A stretch of 17,965 nt of DNA from Turicibacter sp. (GTDB taxonomy: Bacteria > Bacillota > Bacilli > MOL361 > Turicibacteraceae), in contig JAUMTV010000067.1 of NCBI GenBank assembly GCA_030531025.1, positions 1-17,965 on the forward strand, in the 5' to 3' direction. The translations under genes were made by a program, and so were the position numbers. The notes beneath the pieces were generated by a model. It was not told where the DNA came from and made no database searches. It saw nothing but the letters and a program-made list of their open reading frames with translations. This document shows, one piece after another, positions 1-7,570 of the stretch. The first letter of the stretch is position 1; each line of letters begins with the position of its first letter.

Positions 1-733
1 AAACAAATAAATAATAATAGCCTGTTTTTTCATTGTATCGAATATAAGCTCCTTCAACGGCTGTATCCACAACAGCTCTTGGTCTAGCTGCAATAGAAAT
101 TCCAAATCCTTCTTCAGCTGCCAACCCTGTTTTTGAATCAAGTTTAATCATTCGAATTCCACCCCAAAATGAGCCATAAACCATATATTGCTCACCTGTT
201 TTATGATCAACCACAATGTTAGCATCGATAGCATTAACAGGTGCTTCATCTGTTGTTTTAATCACTAATCCTTGATGTTCAAACGGACCTTCTGGTGATA
301 ACGAGGTTGCTAAGCCAATACATGATTGTTGTGAGCCAAACGTGGAAGCAGAATAATAAATCCGATATTCTTGATTTACTTTAATAATATCTGGCGCCCA
401 TAGTCCTTTTGCCTGACTCCATTTGCTTGCTTCTTCTGGCACACCATTTTTCAAACCTGTGCCAATATACTCCCAATGAATCAAATCTGGTGATTTTCGA
501 ATATGAATTCCTGGCTTTCCTAAGTCAGTCGAATAAACATAATAATAACCACTTTCTTTATCTTTAAAAATATGCGGATCATGAGTATTAAATGTTTTCC
601 AATACTTTTCCTCTAGCGTTAAAGGCGCCTTTAAGCTTCCTTGATAAAGCTCGACTCTAGGCGGCTCTTTCGGATAGGCTAATTTTAGACGTTCCTTGAG
701 ATTTACTTGAATTGACTGGATATAATCTTCCAT
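1..733 (-). CDS. GH43 arabinanase/arabinosidase, cytoplasmic, partial (3' end outside window)
   Basis: The ATG at 733-731 is preceded by GGAG about 9 nt upstream. The frame stays open for 244 codons to the window edge, so only the N-terminal part is present. No signal peptide is visible (start MEDYIQSIQV), so the enzyme should act in the cytoplasm. The three GH43 acidic residues appear in the expected order: catalytic base D52 in NTHDPHIF, pKa-modulating D170 in NAIDANIV, and general acid E227 in AVEGAYIR. The GSFWGGI segment near residue 190 is typical of the arabinan endo-1,5-alpha-L-arabinosidase branch of this five-bladed beta-propeller family. Known members cleave alpha-1,5-arabinan or arabino-oligosaccharides. 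Next to three GH51 genes, the likely role is cleaving imported arabino-oligosaccharides. A beta-xylosidase or another GH43 specificity cannot be excluded without the C-terminus. Confidence 0.88.
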   Translation of the reverse strand, partial: MEDYIQSIQVNLKERLKLAYPKEPPRVELYQGSLKAPLTLEEKYWKTFNTHDPHIFKDKESGYYYVYSTDLGKPGIHIRKSPDLIHWEYIGTGLKNGVPEEASKWSQAKGLWAPDIIKVNQEYRIYYSASTFGSQQSCIGLATSLSPEGPFEHQGLVIKTTDEAPVNAIDANIVVDHKTGEQYMVYGSFWGGIRMIKLDSKTGLAAEEGFGISIAARPRAVVDTAVEGAYIRYNEKTGYYYLFV

Positions 734-759
734 TCTTATCAACTCCGTTATTAACGTTA

Positions 760-786
760 ATTATAGTTAGAGCTCACCTATGTAAA
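760..786 (-). promoter_or_regulatory. Possible promoter for the GH43 gene
   Basis: On the minus strand TTTACA (781-786) and a perfect TATAAT (760-765) are separated by 15 bp, about 27 bp upstream of the GH43 start. The -10 box is ideal but the spacer is shorter than the usual 17 bp. The promoter-like elements overlap the inverted repeat at 772-798, and the 10-bp palindrome TTAACGTTAA follows at 751-760, so repressor control is conceivable. This is a sequence-pattern call only. Confidence 0.35.
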
Positions 787-798
787 TATAAGGTGAGC
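772..798 (-). other. Inverted repeat / hairpin between abfA and the GH43 gene
   Basis: Perfect 8-nt arms (GCTCACCT at 772-779, AGGTGAGC at 791-798) flank an 11-nt loop, 13 nt after the abfA stop. No run of T follows on the minus strand, so it is not a classical intrinsic terminator. It could be an mRNA processing or stability hairpin, or an operator, because it overlaps the candidate promoter. Confidence 0.5.
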
Positions 799-811
799 AA
801 GATGTATATGA

Positions 812-2299
812 TTAATAAGTAAAGTGTAAGACGTTCCAAGATAATTTTGGCAATGATAATTCAAAGTTTGTACCTGTTTGTTTTTCTATATTTAAAGAGA
901 CTGGTTTAACTTTTTCAGGTTCTTCAAACGTATTAATAGCGTGTAAATCATCTCCAGTTAAGCAAATGTGTTCTATCCATGATAAATTCTCAAATGAACT
1001 GAAATCAAGGTTGATAGTCATTGGTTCTTGTTCATGAATATTTAAGGCAAAAACAGTGACCTCACGCTTTTCTTCATTACAAATAACGGATTGATGAACA
1101 ACTGGTACATTTCCATAACGAGTTTTTGTCGTTGGTGTTAAAGCAACTGGTTTTAATACCGTTCCACGTCCGTATTTTGATAAATGTTCAAATGGATAGA
1201 AGATTGATTGTTTAATAACAGGTCCACCTTTTTTCGTAAAAATAGGAGCAATTACATTCACTAATTGTGCTAAACAAGCAATCTTAACACGATCAGCATT
1301 ATTTAATAACGTTAATCCCATTCCTCCAAAAACTAAAGCATCTAATAATGAATAACGATCTTCTAAGATTTCAGGAGCCATTTTCCATGGTTCACGCGTC
1401 TGTTTTTGTTGATACCAAACATTCCACTCATCAAAAGATAAGTACATTGTTTTATCACTACGTTTTAAAGCTTTGACATAATCCGCTGTCGCGCAAACAG
1501 ACTTGATAAACTTATCCATGTCATAAAATGACGATAAGAAGTCTAAATCGTTTCCTTCATTTTCGTAATAACGATGTAACGATAAATAATCAACTAGCTC
1601 ATACGTATGCTCTAAAACAATACGATCCCATTCAGGATAAGTCGGCATAATAGAAGTTGCACTTCCACAAACAACTAATTCAATGGAATTATCTACCCAT
1701 TTCATCATCTTAGCTGTCTCTAGTGCTTTTTTACCATAATCTTCAGCAGATAGATGACAAGTTTGCCATGGTCCATCCATCTCATTACCAATACACCATG
1801 TTTTAATATTATGTGGCTCTTCATGGCCATTTTTTTTACGTAAATCGCTATAATATGTTCCACCAGGGAAATTACAATATTCCACTAAGAAGGCAGCATC
1901 TTGTGGCGTTCCTGTCCCCATATTAACTGCCCCCATAATCTCTGTTCCAGCTTTTTTGGACCAATCAACAAATTCATCGATTCCTATTTCATTTGGTTCG
2001 ATCGTTTGCCAAGCTAAATCTAATCGTACTGGTCGGTTCTCTTTTGGACCAATTCCGTCTAACCAGTTGTATCCTGATAAGAAGTTTCCTCCAGGATAAC
2101 GAACAAGTTTTACATCGAGCTCTTTAACTAACTCAAGAACATCTTGACGAAAACCTTGTTCATCTGCTGTTGGATGATCAGGTTCATAAATCCCTGTATA
2201 AACAGCGCGTCCTAAATGCTCAATAAATGAGCTAAATAACTTGTCGTCAACTTTTGCATGTTCAAAATGCTTTTCAACATAGATTTTTACATCTGCCAC
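812..2299 (-). CDS. abfA: GH51 alpha-L-arabinofuranosidase, cytoplasmic
   Basis: This 495-residue protein has the usual length of bacterial intracellular GH51 enzymes, which release terminal L-arabinofuranose from arabinan and arabinoxylan fragments with retention. The (beta/alpha)8 core shows VRYPGGNF (66-73), the acid/base glutamate E173 in CIGNEMDG and the nucleophile E291 in LSFDEWNVW. A C-terminal beta-domain follows from roughly residue 385. These positions match the known E175/E294 pair of Geobacillus AbfA closely. There is no signal peptide. The start is GTG (2299-2297): AGGGGG lies 7 nt upstream, and the nearby ATGATG is in another frame that stops after four codons. The gene follows the anchored GH51 gene with an 11-nt gap, so co-transcription is likely. 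Its task is final removal of arabinose from imported oligosaccharides. Confidence 0.95.
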   Translation of the reverse strand: MADVKIYVEKHFEHAKVDDKLFSSFIEHLGRAVYTGIYEPDHPTADEQGFRQDVLELVKELDVKLVRYPGGNFLSGYNWLDGIGPKENRPVRLDLAWQTIEPNEIGIDEFVDWSKKAGTEIMGAVNMGTGTPQDAAFLVEYCNFPGGTYYSDLRKKNGHEEPHNIKTWCIGNEMDGPWQTCHLSAEDYGKKALETAKMMKWVDNSIELVVCGSATSIMPTYPEWDRIVLEHTYELVDYLSLHRYYENEGNDLDFLSSFYDMDKFIKSVCATADYVKALKRSDKTMYLSFDEWNVWYQQKQTREPWKMAPEILEDRYSLLDALVFGGMGLTLLNNADRVKIACLAQLVNVIAPIFTKKGGPVIKQSIFYPFEHLSKYGRGTVLKPVALTPTTKTRYGNVPVVHQSVICNEEKREVTVFALNIHEQEPMTINLDFSSFENLSWIEHICLTGDDLHAINTFEEPEKVKPVSLNIEKQTGTNFELSLPKLSWNVLHFTY

Positions 2300-2306
2300 A
2301 TCATAG

Positions 2307-2312
2307 CCCCCT
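2307..2312 (-). promoter_or_regulatory. RBS fixing the GTG start of abfA
   Basis: AGGGGG on the minus strand lies 7 nt before the GTG at 2299. It overlaps the TAG stop of the preceding GH51 gene, which suggests translational coupling. Confidence 0.65.
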
Positions 2313-4476
2313 ACTTTTCTTTTTTATTTTTCTTTAACGTTAGTGCAATCTGAGTGATTAAAACTACAGTGATCACACTTCCCGCTACAAGAATAACATT
2401 CGAAATGGATGATGACTTTGTATTCGTTTGTGGAGTTGGTGAAGCTCCTGCTATAAATGCGCTATCACCATAGCCTAATCGCAATAACACTGCTGAATGA
2501 TGAGGTACCTCGATGGTGGCATCATCTTCATTCACTTCTAAAATGGATGTTTGTGGTGAAACATTTAATGGGTCCTCAAATGTATTGACTGCATGAATAT
2601 CATCATGTGTCAAAACAATATATTCAGCCTGTGATTTTAAAGTCTCAAATTGGTTGAATTTTATGTCTAAAGTGTTCGATTCATCTTCCACATTGACAAC
2701 TTTAATGTAAATCTCCTTTTTATTTTCATCTACGGTTACCGAGTGATGTAAATTGATTGAAGAATTTAACTCACTTAATAAATATTTATTTCCAATATAA
2801 TTTGAAAACATTTGATAGACATAATAGTTCGGTGAAAACATGACATGATGTGAGTTAAACCAAATCAAATTGGGTGTCCATTGAGCCGATCCTACACGTG
2901 CTAGCAGCGGAGCATAAGAAATCATTTTTACTACATCGCTATTGCGTTCAATGCCAGTTAAATAAGCTGCCTCTGCTAAAGCCGTATATAATGAGTTCGG
3001 ACGTGTTGTTGCCGTCCCCTCTTCATGTGCAGCAAACTCGCCAACAAAGACTTTGGCAGAATCACGACGATAAGAGTCATAGCGATTCGTATTTTCTAAA
3101 AACCATTCTGGGGAATTATAGTAGTGTTCATCAACATACGTATCAGGATATCGTTTGTGAATCACATCCCAGGCATAATCAAACCCTGCTCCTTCTGATA
3201 AAGTTCCAGATGTTGTTATGACAGTAATTTCAGGGTAAACTTTTTCAATTGCAGACTTTATCGCTTTAAAGTTATTAAAATATTGCTCACCCCAGTTTTC
3301 ATTTCCAATAGCAATAAACTCAAGATTAAAAGGTTCTTTATGACCATTTTCAGCACGCTTTCCTCCCCATTCAGTACTTGTATCTCCATTAGCATACTCT
3401 ATTAAATCTAAAATATCTTGAATCAACTGTTTAAACTCTTCTGTACTTGGTAACATTGCGGGTAGGTCTCCACTACGTACTTGACAAAGTAATCCGGCAT
3501 GAACAACTGGGATTGGTTTGGCCCCTAAATCCTCAGCTAATTGAAAGTACTCATGATAACCTAACCCATAAGATTGCATATACCCCCAAAGGTTTTCATT
3601 TTCTTTTCGCTCCTCAATCGGTCCAATCGTATCTTTCCAATTGTAGTGATTGTCTTTATCGTAAGCTCCCTCTACCACGCACCCTCCTGGAAAACGTAAA
3701 AATTGAGGATTTAAAGCTTGTAAAGCTTCAACAAGATCGGAACGTAATCCACTATACTTCCAATTTTCACTTCCTGCCTTCCAATAATTAGTTGGCATCA
3801 ATGAGACCATATCTAGATTAAAAGTTCCTTCACCCTGTGCCTCAATGACTAATCGTCCACCAACTGTTCTTGTTGCAGTCAATGTTAAATCATTAATTTT
3901 GGTCCATTTCTTTCTTGAGTCTACTTTAACACTAACCTCATTTGAAATCACATTTCCTTCGCCATCTTCTAAATGAAACTTTAGCGTTCCTACATAGTCA
4001 TTATTGAAAATATAATAAGAGAGATTATACTTTTCATCAGCAAATAAAGACATCTCAGCTGTATCATTCACAATATTTGATGCATGACCAACATTTTGAA
4101 GTTTAAATCCTGATTCTTTAACAGTCACTTTCAAACTTTGAATATTATTATCATTTAAAGGCTTTGATTGATCGAGCTCAACTTGTCCTTTTTTAGAATC
4201 TTTAATATCGATTTTCCAACCAGTTAACCCATCATATACGGTTGACCCAAGTAATTTTTTATATTCAAATGAGCGATTGAAGACTTGTTCTACATATAAT
4301 CCACCATCAGCTGCAAAGTTAATATCCTCATAAAAAAGTCCATATAACGTTTCACTCACATCGGTTCCTACTTGATTTGCATCAATGGTTAAAGTAGAAG
4401 GAGCGTTTGCTCCTACTACTAACCCACTTAGGCCTAATAGATGACAGCTTACTAAAACTTTAAGCAGCTGTTTCAT
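2311..4476 (-). CDS. Secreted, surface-anchored GH51 alpha-L-arabinofuranosidase
   Basis: This 721-residue protein starts with a signal peptide (basic MKQLLK, hydrophobic stretch, probable cleavage after VVGANA near residue 25). Next come a beta-rich N-terminal domain that includes the LFYEDINFAADGG segment (about 47-59), and a carbohydrate-binding-like beta-sandwich (about 75-230). The GH51 barrel has LRFPGGCVVEG (260-270), acid/base E393 in IAIGNENWG and nucleophile E480 in VFVGEFAAH. A C-terminal beta-domain ends near 670. A short Pro/Thr/Ser linker, a hydrophobic helix (about 692-714) and a KKNKKEK tail follow. TPQTNT before the helix resembles a degenerate sorting motif, so the protein is either membrane- or sortase-anchored. 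The mature protein has only two cysteines, as expected outside the cell. The ATG has GGAG 10 nt upstream, lying inside the last codons of the preceding gene (4-nt gap). Likely role: extracellular debranching of arabinan or arabinoxylan. Confidence 0.92.
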   Translation of the reverse strand: MKQLLKVLVSCHLLGLSGLVVGANAPSTLTIDANQVGTDVSETLYGLFYEDINFAADGGLYVEQVFNRSFEYKKLLGSTVYDGLTGWKIDIKDSKKGQVELDQSKPLNDNNIQSLKVTVKESGFKLQNVGHASNIVNDTAEMSLFADEKYNLSYYIFNNDYVGTLKFHLEDGEGNVISNEVSVKVDSRKKWTKINDLTLTATRTVGGRLVIEAQGEGTFNLDMVSLMPTNYWKAGSENWKYSGLRSDLVEALQALNPQFLRFPGGCVVEGAYDKDNHYNWKDTIGPIEERKENENLWGYMQSYGLGYHEYFQLAEDLGAKPIPVVHAGLLCQVRSGDLPAMLPSTEEFKQLIQDILDLIEYANGDTSTEWGGKRAENGHKEPFNLEFIAIGNENWGEQYFNNFKAIKSAIEKVYPEITVITTSGTLSEGAGFDYAWDVIHKRYPDTYVDEHYYNSPEWFLENTNRYDSYRRDSAKVFVGEFAAHEEGTATTRPNSLYTALAEAAYLTGIERNSDVVKMISYAPLLARVGSAQWTPNLIWFNSHHVMFSPNYYVYQMFSNYIGNKYLLSELNSSINLHHSVTVDENKKEIYIKVVNVEDESNTLDIKFNQFETLKSQAEYIVLTHDDIHAVNTFEDPLNVSPQTSILEVNEDDATIEVPHHSAVLLRLGYGDSAFIAGASPTPQTNTKSSSISNVILVAGSVITVVLITQIALTLKKNKKEK

Positions 4477-4480
4477 CCGA

Positions 4481-7396
4481 TTATTGCTCCACTCTTAAAC
4501 GTAGCACCGTAAAAGTATGTGGTTTAACTTCATATCTAAATGTCGTTCCCTTCACTTCAATGGCTGTTTCTACATCTTGAATATATGTTGGCTGGTCAAA
4601 TGAATTAACATCTTCAAGTCCTTTTTGAGCACTTAAACAGATTTCGGTTGCTTTTGAGTTAACCTTTGAAATGCCATCTAATTGAACTTCTACTTCTTTT
4701 TTAGTTTGATTTAAGTTAACTAACTTCACAATAACTTCTTTTGTTTCTGCTAAGTAACTTGCGACTGTATAAACAGGATAATCTGTACTTTGGACAACAC
4801 TTGAGCGTGTTGTTAATTTTGAATCTAAAACATAATCACCTAAATGATTTCCATACATTTTTTGTACATAGTAACTTGGTGAACCAAAAGCACTCGTATT
4901 ATCAAACCAAATTAAGTCTGGTCCCCACTGTGTACGGTCTTTCTTCGCAAATAGCGGGGCATAGGTTGTCATTTCAATGACATCCGCGTTACGCTCTGCT
5001 GATGTTAAGAATGCTGCTTCACTTAAAGCGGCTAATACATTATTAATACCTTGACTTGAGAATCCGGTTCTATTTGTATGACAAGCATATTCTCCGACAA
5101 AAACTTTTCCACTCTTACCATCTTCATAACGTGGATAGTGATCATAACGTTCCATACTCTCTAAAAACCATTCTGGAGACATATAAAAATGTTCGTCAAT
5201 AATCTCAGTAAACACTTCCCCTTTTTCGATATATTCCTTAATTTTCGGTGTAATAACTTGATAAGCATCATCAAATTCTTTACCGTAAGGGAATGGTCCA
5301 CTCGTTGTAATTAAGTTGATATCTGGATATACTTCTTTAATACGATTTCTAAACATTTCATAAATCGTTAAACAATCCATATCTCCATGTTTCTCATGAT
5401 CCACCCACTGTTCATTTCCAACTCCGAGATATTTCAAATTAAATGGCTCTTTATGTCCATATTCAATACGTTTTTGTCCCCAATAGGTTGTTTCATCATC
5501 ATTTGCAAATTCAATTAAATCTAAACAATCTTGAATATACGGTTCAAAATCCTCTGCTAATTGAGCGCCTTGAAATTGACAACTCATTCCACAGTTTAAA
5601 ATTGGTAATGGTTCTGCACCTAAATCTTCAGCTAAAATAAAGTATTCCATAAATCCAAGACCATACGATTGGTTATAAGCATATGGTTGTCCGCCTTCCC
5701 AACGATTCCAATTCATTTTACGTTGTTCAACTGGACCAACTGTATCTTTCCAATTATAAGCATTATCAAGATAAAAACCTTCAACAATACATCCACCTGG
5801 GAAGCGGATGAATCCAGGATTAATGTCTTTTAGCATTTGTTCTAAATCTTTTCTTAATCCATTTTGACGTCCATTAAATGTATCAGCCGGGAATAAAGAA
5901 ATCATATCTAAGTCTAATGTTCCTTCACGATCAAGTAATACTGTTAGGCGGGCAAATTGATCCGTTTGATTTGGAATTAATATCGCTTCAACTTTTGACC
6001 ATTCAGTTGTGAGTTGATCATTTTTAATAACTTGCTCAGCATAAACAGTTCCATTCGAGCTTTCTAAGCGGACAATTAAATTTGCTTGGCTGCAGATATT
6101 TCTTACCCATGAAGAGAAGTGATAGACTTCATTTTCTTTAATTGCAATTCCTTCAAATCCAGTATTAGCAATCCCAATACCGTGTCCTGCTGCTTCTACA
6201 TTTACGCGAAGATAATGTGGATTATTTGGATGAATTGGATTTTCTGTCCCCTGCTCATGAGTTAAAACACCTTCAATATCGCCAACTACTTCCCATGCAT
6301 AGAAATAATCACTAAATTGTGAGTATTTACCATACCATGATCCAAATTCAAATGAACGATTATTAACAAGTTCTGCGTATAAACCACCATCTGCTGCATA
6401 GTTAATATCTTCAAAGAATAACCCAACAAATGTCTTTGGAATATCGACACTTTTAGAGGCAACATTAACATTTAAATGAATGGGTGCTTCCCCTTGCTTC
6501 ACTACATTTACTAAAAATTCTTTTGTTGCTGTTTCACTACCTACAGTTATAGTTGCAATTAATGTTACAAGTTGATCATGGTCCAGTGGACGAGTAACCA
6601 AGCCCTCATTTGAGATAATCTCTTCACAGCTTGATGACCAAGTAACCTCGATTTGATTTCCAACTTTTTGAGGCAATAAAAGATTCGATGTAATCAGTGA
6701 CAGGTCTCCAATTTCTAATGTATTTAATAAGAATTCAGCCTTTAGCATATCTTCCATCTCAGCCATCGCTGCTTCATAGATCTCTTCAGCTTTTAAAGCT
6801 TGATTATATAACCTAAAGTCTGACATAACTCCTTCAAATAGCGGATCATCATGTCGAGATTTTCCAATATAATTTTTTGTTTGTTCTCCAACAATAGAGT
6901 TTGGTTTTACAGTAATTGTTTGACTACTAGCAACTACCTCACCATTAACTAAAATAGATGCTTGATTACCATCTACAGTTACTGCCAGATGCTGCCACTT
7001 TCCTTCTTCTAGTTGTTTAGCACTACCAAAACGTTCTAATGGTCCATTATGAAGCGATAACATCGGTGCTTCTGCTGCTCCTTTTAAGGTAAAGAAGAAA
7101 TTTTGATCATGACGTGGACCGAAGTCAAAGATACGTTGCCACATTTTAATTTCTTGTGGCTTAATCCAACACATAGCAGTAAAACGTTCGCATGTATTTA
7201 AAATATCTTTTGGTAATTCAATGAAGCCTTCATTCTCACAACTGAATTTTAAACCCGTACGTCCATCTTCATTTACAACCGCTAATTGACCATGTACGAT
7301 GGCATTAAATTGATTCGATGATTGATCGACTAATGTTTGATTGTTTAATTCATCCATCGCGTAAGCTAAAATAAGATGTTCATTATTTGTTTTCAT
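4481..7396 (-). CDS. LamG / Ig-like / GH51 alpha-L-arabinofuranosidase without signal peptide
   Basis: This multidomain GH51 enzyme has about 971 residues. A LamG/concanavalin-like sandwich covers about 8-205, with the family-typical WQHLAVTVDG and SDFRLYN segments. A bacterial Ig-like domain of the atrophied type lies at about 215-300, followed by GH51. GH51 landmarks, counted from the chosen ATG, are FIRFPGGC (529-536), acid/base E662 in GVGNEQW and nucleophile E769 in VFVGEYACH. A C-terminal beta-domain follows. The catalytic half is clearly paralogous to the next gene (shared DIN-AADGGLY, NW-RKDTVGP-like and PEWFLE segments). Start choice: the ATG at 7396 has AGGGG at 7 nt, while an in-frame TTG at 7402 sits almost on that RBS, and a stop lies further upstream. 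No signal peptide exists, and the protein has about a dozen cysteines, so it appears cytoplasmic. The LamG domain may bind oligosaccharide. Confidence 0.92.
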   Translation of the reverse strand: MKTNNEHLILAYAMDELNNQTLVDQSSNQFNAIVHGQLAVVNEDGRTGLKFSCENEGFIELPKDILNTCERFTAMCWIKPQEIKMWQRIFDFGPRHDQNFFFTLKGAAEAPMLSLHNGPLERFGSAKQLEEGKWQHLAVTVDGNQASILVNGEVVASSQTITVKPNSIVGEQTKNYIGKSRHDDPLFEGVMSDFRLYNQALKAEEIYEAAMAEMEDMLKAEFLLNTLEIGDLSLITSNLLLPQKVGNQIEVTWSSSCEEIISNEGLVTRPLDHDQLVTLIATITVGSETATKEFLVNVVKQGEAPIHLNVNVASKSVDIPKTFVGLFFEDINYAADGGLYAELVNNRSFEFGSWYGKYSQFSDYFYAWEVVGDIEGVLTHEQGTENPIHPNNPHYLRVNVEAAGHGIGIANTGFEGIAIKENEVYHFSSWVRNICSQANLIVRLESSNGTVYAEQVIKNDQLTTEWSKVEAILIPNQTDQFARLTVLLDREGTLDLDMISLFPADTFNGRQNGLRKDLEQMLKDINPGFIRFPGGCIVEGFYLDNAYNWKDTVGPVEQRKMNWNRWEGGQPYAYNQSYGLGFMEYFILAEDLGAEPLPILNCGMSCQFQGAQLAEDFEPYIQDCLDLIEFANDDETTYWGQKRIEYGHKEPFNLKYLGVGNEQWVDHEKHGDMDCLTIYEMFRNRIKEVYPDINLITTSGPFPYGKEFDDAYQVITPKIKEYIEKGEVFTEIIDEHFYMSPEWFLESMERYDHYPRYEDGKSGKVFVGEYACHTNRTGFSSQGINNVLAALSEAAFLTSAERNADVIEMTTYAPLFAKKDRTQWGPDLIWFDNTSAFGSPSYYVQKMYGNHLGDYVLDSKLTTRSSVVQSTDYPVYTVASYLAETKEVIVKLVNLNQTKKEVEVQLDGISKVNSKATEICLSAQKGLEDVNSFDQPTYIQDVETAIEVKGTTFRYEVKPHTFTVLRLRVEQ

Positions 7397-7403
7397 TTTC
7401 AAA

Positions 7404-7408
7404 CCCCT
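7404..7408 (-). promoter_or_regulatory. RBS deciding the start of the LamG-GH51 gene
   Basis: AGGGG on the minus strand lies 7 nt before the ATG at 7396, but only 1 nt before the in-frame TTG at 7402. The spacing supports the ATG start. Confidence 0.65.
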
Positions 7409-7434
7409 ATCCTTAACAACTTATTTAATCAGTA

Positions 7435-7523
7435 TTAGGCTGTACCTAACTCCTGTTGGTTAAATAAATCCCTCCACAGATCTTAACCAAAATCAAGAGG
7501 TAACTCGTTATCTCCTCATTTTG
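7435..7523 (-). other. Structured intergenic leader upstream of the GH51 genes
   Basis: The 174-nt gap between the binding-protein gene and the LamG-GH51 gene holds no gene but several inverted repeats. They are TTAGG/CCTAA at 7435-7439/7445-7449 (5-nt loop), TTGGTTAA/TTAACCAA at 7456-7463/7483-7490 (19-nt loop), and a longer interrupted stem at 7488-7523. The long stem pairs CAAAAT with ATTTTG, GAGG with CCTC and TAAC with GTTA around a 2-nt loop. The second and third stems overlap by 3 nt and may compete. No U-tract follows any of them. A role in RNA stability, attenuation or protein binding is inference only; I do not recognise a known riboswitch. Confidence 0.45.
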
Positions 7524-7525
7524 AT

Positions 7526-7559
7526 TGATTATAGTAGATCCTAGGATCTACTATAATCA
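7526..7559 (-). other. Perfect 34-bp palindrome just after the binding-protein gene
   Basis: Both 17-nt halves are exactly complementary around a central CTAG (7541-7544), starting 11 nt past the stop of the solute-binding protein. No run of T follows on either strand. The position fits an intercistronic stem that protects the 3' end of the binding-protein message and sets its excess over the downstream enzymes, as known for malE-malF REP elements. An operator for a dimeric regulator is the alternative. Confidence 0.65.
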
Positions 7560-7570
7560 TCTGTGTGTGC

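Noticed and set aside
751..760. TTAACGTTAA as a catabolite-response (cre) site
   Set aside because: It is palindromic with a central CG, but it lacks the TG and CA ends of the cre consensus. It is kept only as an unspecific palindrome.
7526..7559. Intrinsic (Rho-independent) terminator
   Set aside because: The stem is perfect, but no T-run follows on the minus strand (ATCAAAATGAGG) or on the plus strand. The stem is also AT-rich.
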